Origin: Symbiodinium sp. CCMP2592
Taxonomy: Eukaryota; Sar; Dinophyceae; Suessiales; Symbiodiniaceae
DNA length: 64,000 bases
Assembly (NCBI GenBank): GCA_905221615.1
Contig: CAJNDT010004646.1
Span: forward strand, 1-64,000
Direction of reading: 5' to 3'
The translations under genes and the position numbers were made by a program. Each line of letters starts with the position of its first letter. Position 1 is the first letter of the stretch. Below the pieces are notes generated by a model. It did not search any database, had not been told where the DNA came from, and saw nothing but the letters and a program-made list of their open reading frames with translations. Shown one piece after another: positions 43,746 through 53,707 of this stretch.

Positions 43746-46044
43746 GCGGCCTAGCCCTAGCGGAAAAATTCAAAAACTTTAAGCAGAATCTACAGGAGCT
43801 GAAAAGGCTTTGGGGCTGTTGGGGGTTCTGCTCAGCAAATTCGCGAACACTGCAGAAGCACTATGACACTGATGAATGGCTCTCATGCTGGACCCGGACT
43901 CTTATTACGGAGGCTGAGGCTCCCATCCTTGCGGGGGTGGGGGCGGGGCCCCCCTTTCGTAATATGAAGTGAACATTAAGGACTCAGAGTCGTAGTTCTG
44001 GAACGTGCGCCCCAGGACAACCAAAGGAGCTCTCATGAGTGGAAGCCGCTGCCTTCTTAACTTGCATCAATCTACAGGTCTTACTGTAAGTATGACTTGA
44101 ACCCAAAGCCTATAAAGCTGAAACCGCAGCTGTCGCTGAAGCAACTCTCGAACCAGTAAATTGCAAATTTCTCGAGGAAAATGCTCCAACCGCAGTCGCT
44201 TGAAGCCTTGGGGGCCAAGTCGTGGAGCAGGGATGCCCCCGTGGCCGTGGCTGGGCGAGTGCATCGCTGAGTCCAGCGCCAACCGGGGCACGGCACATGA
44301 AGGCAAGCTGGGCGGAGGAGATTAATGCAAAATGACTCACGGCATGCAGCATGTAGCTAATGCCTCCCAGTTTCATGACCTCACACGAATTCACCACGTT
44401 CATGGGATGGTGAGACTTGAACCAAAATGCAGGTCAGCCGGTGGTGCGGGAAGATCCTCGAAAGGCATGGCAAGACACCATGGATGCATGCATGCCACTG
44501 AATGATGCACAAGCGCGAACATCGCTTAAGCTGGCATGTGCTCTTGCACCCAGAGCCTGCGGCTGCACCCTGAGAAGTGAAAGCAGATGCCTTGGCAGAA
44601 AAGTCGATGGAGTCTATGAAGCGAGGCTTGGTTTTGAAACCCTGGCCGCATCGCTGCCACGCTCAACCTCTGTTGAGAACCATTGTGAAGAATGGATCCG
44701 GAGCACAAAGCAGCTGTGGCGTGTGTGTGCGCATTCCGGCGGAGGCGAAGCAGTTTATCTCCACTTCTGCAAAAGCCTGGCAGATGTTACAGCATCAGCT
44801 CCACGCTTTTCGGGCTCCCTCCAATGGCGCGCAGACTCAACTGGCACTCCGTTGTGAAACCTGCTGGAATCTGCAACTTGGATGTACCTGCAACGCCTGC
44901 CTGACCACAAGAGGGGGAAGCTAAGGACGATGCTTGCAGCTAGGCTTTGATGTTGAAGCCGGTGCGGAGGATTTCCGGTCCGTTCTCTGAACATCCATCT
45001 GTGAGACTCCCTTCGGGCGTGGCTGCTGCGCGGCTGTGCCAGCTGCCCCGCTGAGTTTCTCGACGCGCTTCTGCTTGCGACAATGCTCGGCCGGACTTTG
45101 AGGAAAGTAAACTTCTCAGAGACTTAGAGAGCAGATCGGCAATGTGGGCACGTAGATTTCTTCGCTGTGTCTGCTCTCCCTCCGAACTCCAGAAAGTTCC
45201 GATCCCAGCAGCAATTTCAGTAGCATCGCTGGCCTCTCACTCATTTCAGAGCAGCACTAGCAGCGGAAGTGGCAGAAACCTTAGTGACTTGCACAGAAGT
45301 CTGCACAGACCAGACGGCGATTCAGCCATGCCCTCATTCCCATCTGCCGACCCTCTAAGTCAAATGGGGCGAGGGGCAAGCCATGTTGCGCTAGGGAACA
45401 TACATCGATGCACGGCTGAAGCTCCCCAGCGCAATATAAGGCTATTGGGCCATAGGGCATGCGAATCCCTCCTGTCTTTGGGCTGTCACTATTGCCAGGG
45501 GATGCCACCGAGAGCAGGTTTGGGTGGCTTGCTTCCTGCAGCTCTCAGAACTTGTCGGAACTGTGCTCGGTGGACTTTGCGGAAATTTCCGGTCTCCGCA
45601 TTGAACTGAAGTTGTAACTCGTGGCCCGAGTAGAACCTTCGGGAACTGTCCGAACGCTCCAACTTCTGACCAACTGGGAAAGCCCACCACCCCCAAACCC
45701 CCAATAGCAAGGAGGCGTTAGAAGAAGTCGAATTTTGCGTGCGATCTTCTCGTCTCTGTGTGCTGATTCTGGCTTTGCGCGGCCTTTGCCTGCCACAGCA
45801 AGTTGTCACAGTTGTCATTGTTGCTGCAGGTTGTGGCTTACTCTTCCTGAAGCCTTGTTGGCTACTGGAACATGGAAACTCCGGCTCTCCGGGCCTCGCA
45901 TCTCTGAGGCTCCAATCTCCGGAGATCCCTCCTTGGTCCGGCGGTTGTTGCATGCTATTACGCTGGTAATCAGCCGACAGACAAAGGCAGCTCCATGAGA
46001 CAGTGCGATGTGGAGATGCTACCATCCCGGGAGCGGAGCTGGAT

Positions 46045-46285
46045 GATTCGATATGTTGCAATCTTGGCCGAGCTTCTGCAGGTTGTCGATCTGCTTCGTC
46101 AAAACGAAGAACTGTGGAGTATTCCACTCGTCTAGCATCTGAAGCTTGAAGCCACCTGACCAACGTGGCAGGAACCGTCTGGGACCTTCTTTTTCGATCG
46201 CATCCATCGCACGGCCTCCCCCTCCTCCTCCGAGGAGACCGCCGCCCTCGGCTTCTTGCTTGTTCACTTGCTTGGCCTCAGGCAT
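46045..46285 (-). CDS. Weak exon candidate
   Basis: Minus-strand text MPEAKQVNKQEAEGG, then RWSGGFKLQMLDEWN and LTKQIDNLQKLGQDCN, with protein-like composition. No domain and no confirmed splice sites. Confidence 0.3.
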
Positions 46286-47698
46286 CCGCAGTAAGAGGCT
46301 GCGGCACGCTCCAGCTTCCTACACCGTACTTATCCTACTTTGCTGTCGCAGTTTGGCACGATAGTCACAGCCAGTGGGCCAACGCTTACCATGCTAGTCG
46401 CTGCTAGTCAGCTAGTCCAGCAAACGAAAGGCAGCTTTGGTCTGCCTCCGGCTAGAAATCTTATGCTTTCTCCGTCGCTGGCGCTGAGCCCATCACCACC
46501 ACGTTGCCTGCAGCGGCGCCTGCGGCACCTCAAAGCATTCGATGTGCCGCTGCGAATTTGTACTACCTTCGCATGCACGGCTTGATCTGGACCTGTTTCT
46601 TAAATTCGTGTGGCGTCTCAGCAAGGTGTGTTTACGGAATGTGAATGGAGTTCCGGCTTGACCTCGACCCGGAATCAGGTCGTCACTTGCAAAACCTTGA
46701 TGGGGCTTTCGGCTGTATGCTGGCCTCCAAGCAAGCCTGCCATCTTGCAGTTCATATTGCACAACTCTTTCTCGATGGTATCCACCTTGCTCCAGTCTCG
46801 CAAATGAAAAGACGGCTATGAGTGGTGAGAGTTCGCTTAATCTCAACGTTTGCGACACCTCGGCTTTCTAGTAGCCTCTGATACAATGGGCAACAGGAAG
46901 TCGCCGTCCTACCCGCTATGACTAATACAAGGCTGCAGATTTGTTGTGGGAATTTGTTTTTTTTGCATCGGTGGGTAGTTATTCTTTCTTTTGGCGGGGC
47001 CAGGGACGGGAGGGAAGGAGGGAGAGGCATACGTAGTGGTCTATGCGTTCTTTATTGTGCATAGCCACATACATATACAGATTAATGTAAATACATAGAT
47101 GCATATATGTGTATATGTGTATTTATTTATTGCTTGTTGATCTAAACTGCTTCATCCCGAACTGGCGTTCTTCGCGAAAAAATAACTATCGCAATATCAT
47201 CGCGGAACTTTCGCGGAGTCATATCTACATACCTCTGCAAGTTAGAACCCTGAGTTATAAGCTACAAGCTTCTCGATGGCAAGAGTCTACGCGCATTATA
47301 CTTAAGAGCTTGTGGCAAGCTTCTTAGGGGTTGCAGGGCTCCGTGAAATCTACAATAGCCGGAAAGCGCTGGTTAAGGCCTTCTTAAGGGCTGGATTTTT
47401 GATGAAGCCGTCTTAGGGCCTTAGGGTTGAGATTCTTGACAAAGCTTCCTGAAAGTTTCTCGATTGCAAAACTTTTGGGGGCAAAATTGATTGTGAGTTC
47501 GGGTAGCCTTCCTAAGAGGTGCCCCTTGCGCTAGCCAATCGCGACATGCACGAACAACGTCCTTTGGGGGGTGGCCTTAACCTGGCTGCGTCGACTTTAA
47601 CGCTACTTACACGGAATTTCCGCACTAAACCCTGTGCGGGAACCTAATTGTTGGGCTTGTCCTTGCTTTCACTTAGGATCGACGGCGCTACACAGGAG

Positions 47699-47780
47699 CA
47701 GGAGGTGGTAGCCGTCGGCGGTGGGTCGTATAGGGTTGTGGGTAGTAGGTATGGGTAGTAGTAGTAGTAGTAGTAGTAGC

Positions 47781-47811
<31 letters not shown>

Positions 47812-48049
47812 TTAGTATTAGTAGTAGTAGTAAGTGGTGACGACGATATTAACAGTAGCAGTAGTAGCAGTAGCAGCAGTAGCAGCAGGAGCAGTAGCAG
47901 CAGCAGTGGAAGCAGTAGTCGGAGCAGCTGCAGCAGGAGTAGTAACAGCAGTAAGTAGCAGTTGCAGTAGGAAGAGCATGAGAAGTGGTGCTGGTGGTGG
48001 TGGTGGTGGTGGTAGTGGTGGCAGTAGTAGTAATAGTAGTAGTAGTAGC

Positions 48050-48083
<34 letters not shown>

Positions 48084-48345
48084 ATAAGAATGATCGTGGT
48101 AGTGAAGTAGCAACAACAGCAACAGCAACAATAATGGCATTAATCATAGTAACCAGAATAGTCAATATGAAGAAAAAGAATAGTAATCCTTCAGAAAGCA
48201 AAGTGATCCTAGTAATATAACCGTCATCATCGTAACAATGATACAGGACAATATGAACAATAGCAATAGCAATAACAGCAGTAATAGTCATAGTCATAGC
48301 ACTAGTACCAGTAATAGTAACAGTAATGGTTATAGTACGGCAAGC
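47699..48345. repeat. Large TAG/CAG trinucleotide array
   Basis: About 600 bp of (TAG)n, (CAG)n and related triplets, with Ser-rich plus-strand and Leu-rich minus-strand frames that are artefacts. A 17-bp sequence ATCGCGGAACTTTCGCG occurs on both sides, at ~47199 and ~48396. Confidence 0.95.
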
Positions 48346-48939
48346 GGGCTAAACAGAGAACTGTCGCAAAAAATAAGTAACTTTTGTGGCACCATCGCGG
48401 AACTTTCGCGAAGGCATAATTGGCTATGCAGTTGGCCTTTCACATAAGTTATGGCTTAAGGAGCTTTCGATCAACTACCATATATGCAATGTCAATAAGA
48501 GTACTCAGAGTAATATTAATGATCGTCCTAGGAGCAATACTAGGAATAATGATGATGCTTCCTTCCTTCTTTTTCTTCCTTCCTTCCTTCGAGAGCAAAG
48601 ACCCCCCCCTTAGAAACAACAACAAACAAAACAAACAACTACCAACAGATGCAAAACAACAAATTCCAACAAAAAAATGCACTCCATGTTACAACCACTG
48701 TGAGGCTGCCATGGTTGTTGCTTTTGCAAAAGGAAAGTTTTGCGGTTTCATACAGCTGACGCGATGCGATTGCTTCCTGAGCTTGTTGTGACTTCAGCGA
48801 GTTTGGCTCGTCTCAGGTCTATGCTGCACTAGATTCAAGACTCCCGCAGCTGGCCCAGTATCAATTAAGCATGACAGAAAGCAACACTCCCAAACGTACA
48901 ACTTGGGTCCTTGAGACTGCTGCGCAGGTCCTGGGATAA

Positions 48940-49080
48940 ACTAAAGGGTAATAGCCCCATGCGCCCCGTTTTGATTGCTCCTGGTGCCCACAAGCCTGCT
49001 TCTCCATTTTCTTCATACTGTCTTCCTCTTCTTCCTCCTCCAGTGCATCTTTCCTCGGTGTACATCTGAACACTATTGCC
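48940..49080 (-). CDS. Weak exon candidate, acidic
   Basis: Minus-strand text TPRKDALEEEEEEDSMKKME then KQACGHQEQSKRGA. Acidic composition suggests a disordered linker. A second candidate lies at 49750-49948 (LESSTSELKSDISHLQISKL). Neither has a domain. Confidence 0.3.
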
Positions 49081-49948
49081 TGTGTTAGGCGTCGCAGTGG
49101 CTGTGCTTGCATCTACAGTCGCAGCATGATCTCCCGTCCAGAAAAGTAAGGGCCTGATCCACATCCATGCATCATTAGCCAAGCTGCTCATCCTTCTTCA
49201 TGAGCATGCCTCGGCTGTGAGCCACCTTCAACTGAACTTTGAAGCCTTGCTGCCTTGCTCAATCAATGCACGTGCTGCACCTCTGCAAGAGATAATTCTC
49301 TGCGCGCACACACAGCTCTCACGCAGGGCTGCTGAAAGGATTCATGGCTCCGATCATGCCGGAGAGTGCACCTTTGACACCTCCCGGGCACTTGGAAGTA
49401 CCTGAGCAGGGCGTGACGGGAGCGAGTGTCGGGACTTGAAGCAGGTTTCACATTCGCACCATAACACTGAGGCTTGCCAACTCTCGCAAGCTCCAAGCAA
49501 CTGAACTTCTCCAGCGGAGGCGCAAAGGAGAAAGGCCAGGCCACCACCGGCAGCGGCCCCTCCAGCCATGGCCACGCCTGAGAGGTCTTCCCCATGGCCA
49601 TGAGATTGCAAGGGCATTCAGTATGCAATCTTCTGACTCCTATGCCCTGAAAAACCCAAGCACCACAAACAGCACAAAGCAACACAAAGCAACGGCACTC
49701 ATCTGAGTCGACGGAACAGGGAGCATGGGCGCATATTGGTTGCTGCAAAGGTGCCGGTAGACACCATCAGGGATGTTGGCTCTTCGGCCTGGCCGGAACC
49801 GTTTTAGGCCCGGAAAAGAACGGGGCTGATTCCGGGCCTGCGTGGAGATACCTCCGTCTGGACCGACAACTGTCCTAAGTTTGGAGATTTGGAGATGGGA
49901 GATGTCAGACTTCAGCTCAGATGTCGAAGACTCCAAGGCACGCAGCAA

Positions 49949-51398
49949 AGTGCTGTAGGGGTTTGGCAGGATTCAACGAGGCTCCATGGACACTTGGTTG
50001 CAGCATCACGTGCAACGACAAAGATGCGTGCCGTAATCCACAAAACAACGCAAACACCTTGTGTGTATGTGTGTGTGCCGAAAAACAGGGGCCGCACAGC
50101 GTTCCTTTCTGAAAGAGAAACCTGCCAAAATCATAGACCAAGTTGCTTCAGCACCGGCAGGGTTGCCATGCTGCTTCCGGCAACGAGGCTCGCGCCTTTG
50201 GGGTTGAAGCATGTGCTTGAAGTTTTTGGGTAAGTATAAACCGGGGACGGAGAGGTTGCGACCCTGAAATCTGCCAATGAACTTGGATACTCACTTGAGC
50301 AGCGATGGCGTTAGGGCTGAGAGTTGGTGGCTTGATCCGTCCAACTCAAGCTTCGAGTCCTTCGGGACACGAACCAGCAGCCACCTTGCCTTGAATCCCA
50401 AGATGGTGAGTGAGGCCTCTACCCATGCGCCCATCACTCTCCAAAGTCAACAACTTTCAACTTTGACATTGCAAACAAGACCAAAGTCTCCGCATGTTGA
50501 CCAGCCCAGGCCCAACCTCTTTCGGGAGGCCACCGCCCGAAGACACTACATGAAGTCCAGTCTTGAGCCGACTGCGGGGTCGAAAGAAGGCAGTGCATTC
50601 AAGGGCGGTATACTTGAGGGTGCGGAATGTGGACACAACAGAGCCTTGTGAGATTGTTCGGCAAGCCCGGCATTTCGCAGAGAACTACCCACAACGAAAG
50701 CAATACATTGAGCTGTCTTGGACTTGGACCAGCTGGTGTAGAACTCATCCCATCGCAAGATTCGCAGAAGCTCGAGCACGAACACAAATAGAGAGCACAT
50801 AGGTAACTTACATGGCACGGGTTGTCAAAGAAAGAACTAGCGTACGGACAACGAAGTGCTCGATTGGCTGTGCACATATGTATGTCTACACACAAGTACC
50901 AACACACTTACAGTGTGTATTAATGTACGAGTATTACATATATACGTACGTACGCACTTATGCCTGTGTGCATGCATGCATGTGCGTATGTACGTAATTA
51001 TGCATGTGGGTACGTGTGCATGTATGTATGTATGTATGCATGCATGCAAGCCAAGTTTGCATGTTGAGATGCATATCCTTATGTTCGCATTGGCATGTGT
51101 GTGCATCAAGCGCCCCAGGCACCAAGCAAAGTCAGTCTCTCTCTTTCTCTCTCTGGTTCTTTCTGCCCCTTTCAAGCCCAAAAGCATATGCTACGGACAC
51201 ACGCACGCATACCTGAGTGCACATATATACATATATGGTACCCCCCTCGCATTATCTACCTCCAAACCTGTCTGTCAGTACACATGCGCACACATGCACT
51301 CACACGCACACATGCAACATGGATTAGTGTATACGAACATGGCTACATAATCCGAAAGAGACTGCATATACAGTATCATGCCCAGCAGAATTCACTAG
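49949..51398. other. No supported gene; low-complexity segment
   Basis: 50,870-51,330 is rich in TGCATG, GTATG and CACACA motifs. Nothing else recognised. Confidence 0.6.
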
Positions 51399-51577
51399 AG
51401 GCCCGGCTGCATTAAAACCAGCATTAAAAATTAATAGTTAATGCAACCAAGCCCGTGGAACCAAGATCCAAGATTCAAGAGTCCAGGGTATCCTGGCTTT
51501 TGGTTCTTGGTTCCACGGGTCGGGTTGCCTTAAATTTTAACTTTTTAATGCTGGTTTTAATGCAGACAGGCCGGTGG
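51399..51577. repeat. Second long inverted repeat (hairpin)
   Basis: The left arm from ~51399 contains GCATTAAAACCAGCATTAAA and CCCGTGGAACCAAG. The right arm ending ~51577 contains their complements (CTTGGTTCCACGGG, TTTAATGCTGGTTTTAATGC). The centre CCAGGGTATCCTGG (51483-51496) is itself palindromic. Arms are ~80 bp with a few mismatches. Confidence 0.88.
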
Positions 51578-52187
51578 AAACCATGTAACTGTTTACGGTT
51601 ATCATCTTCGGTATCGAATGAGGGAACGGATTGCTGTGCATGCAGGATTGGTTGTGTGACAATAATATGTCTAAGACCCCATGCTGCAGCTGATCAAAAG
51701 CAAGTGCTCCCGTACTCCTAACTCCCCCCTGTGCTTGTGATCATGTCGGCGCGCCCCTCCCTGGTAAACATTCAGGGCACCATTAATTTTATACAGCGTG
51801 TCTATATGCACCTTATACAATATCTTATAGGATACTTCGTAGACTCGCCTATAGTGCCCTATAGAATACGTTACAGATAGGCTTGAACATATGGAACATC
51901 AGTCGGAACCGAAGATTTGCGAATGTCCAGCTGAGTTGTAGTTTATTGAGTAACGGGTTCCCATGGTGGAAATCAGGAACCTACTTGTAAAAGACTATCC
52001 TTTAAAGTCCACTATAGAATACCCCCGTATCTTTTCCAGGATTTCATAGAAAATACTCAGGTCGTACCATATAGAGTTTATGAAGTATATACGTTTTATT
52101 CTACCTTACGGACTACTTTGTAGCTTATAAAACACCTTATAGAGATTTGTCAAATATATGTATATATATATATATATATATAGATAT
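51578..52187. other. No gene; CTTATAG-like motifs
   Basis: AT-rich with irregular recurrences of CTTATA(G/C)A and CCTATAG-type words, then a (TA)n tract (52155-52182) that abuts the retroelement. Confidence 0.6.
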
Positions 52188-52412
52188 CAGTTACTACGAT
52201 CGCAGACGTTCGGTGCCCTCACTGAACAGACTATCGGCGATCGCACCTTTTTCATGCGACCGCAACGTGGGAGTCGGCCACAGTCGGATCATCAAAATTT
52301 CACTTGATCTTCACAAGTCCGATCGGACCCCCGATCGCCGAGGGGTGCGCCATGGCATTCGCCACAGACCGCAACATCATCCGATCGGACACATCAGACA
52401 AGCGATATTCCC
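52188..52412 (-). repeat. 225-bp direct repeat, outer copy
   Basis: Starts CAGTTACTACGATCG and ends GCGATATTCCC. I find no difference from 53477-53701. It is rich in GATCGG/CGATCG palindromes. Confidence 0.93.
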
Positions 52413-52423
52413 CGCGAACAAAA

Positions 52424-53395
52424 TTAAAAGTCTTCGATCGGATCATCGGGCTCCGGCGACGGCTCCTCGATTGGATCATCGTCGAGGTGGGCCGCGCCGA
52501 GCAAGTCAATCAACTGCCGCTCGGCGGCACGAAAAGCTGCGTCAGGAGCAGCTTTGGCTCGCGTCCGAGCGGGAGTAGCGCGAGAAGCCTGGTACGCCGC
52601 GATCTGGGCGGGAGTCGGGGGCGCCTTGGTCGGCGGACTCGAGCTCCTCGTAGACACCATGATCTCGGTGCCGGGAGGGAGCTGCGTACCGGGCGGGAGC
52701 TGATCTAGCCGCCGCGGGGGCTGCCCCGGAATGACATAGTGAGCCGGTCCGCTGATGCGGACATCATCGGGCACCGTGTCGAGCGATCTGGGGGGCTGCC
52801 CTGGAACTATGTACTGAGCAGGCTCGGCGAACAAAGGAGAACGCCCTTTCGGAGCCGCTCGGCCTTGGCGCGGCAGACCAGCCTTGGGATCCACATAGTA
52901 GACCGGCTGATCCATGCCTCTGTTTCGATGAGCTCTGGCCGGGGGCGCTTTGGGCACCGGCCGCTGAACAGAGGGCACGCCCATCACTTGATCCCAGTTG
53001 AGGGGAGGATCTGCCCCGTGATCGTAGCCGGCCGGCTGGTGACGATCGCGATCACGATGAGCCGGCGGCGTGACCCAGGGGGTCTTTCGGTAGAAATGAC
53101 ACATATCCAGGCGACGATCGCAAGCCGTGCACAAAGGAGTGCGCTGGTTGGGGGCCCACTCTTCGCGGGAGACCCGAACGGCTGCGTAACATTCGTCTTG
53201 GCCGTCCCCGTCGCAGAAGCAGCCGGTGAACAGGCCGCAATCCACGCAGGGACGGCAGAGCTGATCTGTGTCGCCGAAAGCGAGCGCTTGAAGGCCAACG
53301 TCGTTGCGAGGATCCCGCATACCGAAAAGAACAGATAGGGTGGAGAGGGTGGGATTTTTCGGTATGGCCCGATCGGCTATCGCCAAAATGGCCAC
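52424..53395 (-). CDS. Cys-rich, Pro-rich ORF between the two repeats
   Basis: Frame of 323 codons. Residues ~47-105 hold a Cys-rich module: CRPCVDCGLFTGCFC...C, then CTACDRRLDMCHF. This would bind zinc, perhaps as a treble-clef or MYND/ZZ-like unit, but I cannot assign a family. The rest is Pro-rich with an imperfect tandem motif, PAQYIVPGQPPRSLD and PAHYVIPGQPPRRLD, an Ala/Arg-rich stretch, and an acidic end (EEPSPEPDDPIEDF). The stop falls 12 bp before the outer repeat. It could be an accessory protein of the element or a cargo gene. Whether the first Met is real is not certain. Confidence 0.6.
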   Translation of the reverse strand: MAILAIADRAIPKNPTLSTLSVLFGMRDPRNDVGLQALAFGDTDQLCRPCVDCGLFTGCFCDGDGQDECYAAVRVSREEWAPNQRTPLCTACDRRLDMCHFYRKTPWVTPPAHRDRDRHQPAGYDHGADPPLNWDQVMGVPSVQRPVPKAPPARAHRNRGMDQPVYYVDPKAGLPRQGRAAPKGRSPLFAEPAQYIVPGQPPRSLDTVPDDVRISGPAHYVIPGQPPRRLDQLPPGTQLPPGTEIMVSTRSSSPPTKAPPTPAQIAAYQASRATPARTRAKAAPDAAFRAAERQLIDLLGAAHLDDDPIEEPSPEPDDPIEDF

Positions 53396-53431
53396 GGAGA
53401 AGATAGATCAAGTCTGTTCCAACGATCGCGA

Positions 53432-53481
53432 AACTGATCTCCTAATTCCTACCCACCAGACCGATAATTAGGAGACCAGTT
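53432..53481. repeat. 16-bp inverted repeat at the inner repeat edge
   Basis: AACTGATCTCCTAATT (53432-53447) and AATTAGGAGACCAGTT (53466-53481) are complementary at 15 of 16 positions with an 18-base loop. The right arm overlaps the first bases of the 225-bp repeat. Confidence 0.85.
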
Positions 53482-53701
53482 ACTACGATCGCAGACGTTC
53501 GGTGCCCTCACTGAACAGACTATCGGCGATCGCACCTTTTTCATGCGACCGCAACGTGGGAGTCGGCCACAGTCGGATCATCAAAATTTCACTTGATCTT
53601 CACAAGTCCGATCGGACCCCCGATCGCCGAGGGGTGCGCCATGGCATTCGCCACAGACCGCAACATCATCCGATCGGACACATCAGACAAGCGATATTCC
53701 C
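53477..53701 (-). repeat. 225-bp direct repeat, inner copy
   Basis: Identical partner of 52188-52412. It begins 7 bp beyond the stop of the RT frame (53708). Confidence 0.93.
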
Positions 53702-53707
53702 AGGCCC

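Noticed and set aside
47688-48297. Poly-Leu and poly-Ser frames
   Set aside because: Products of the TAG/CAG array.
52188-53701. The 225-bp pair as LTRs of a classical LTR retrotransposon
   Set aside because: Gag, RT and RNase H lie outside the pair; no copy 5' of gag was found and no TG...CA ends or integrase are seen.
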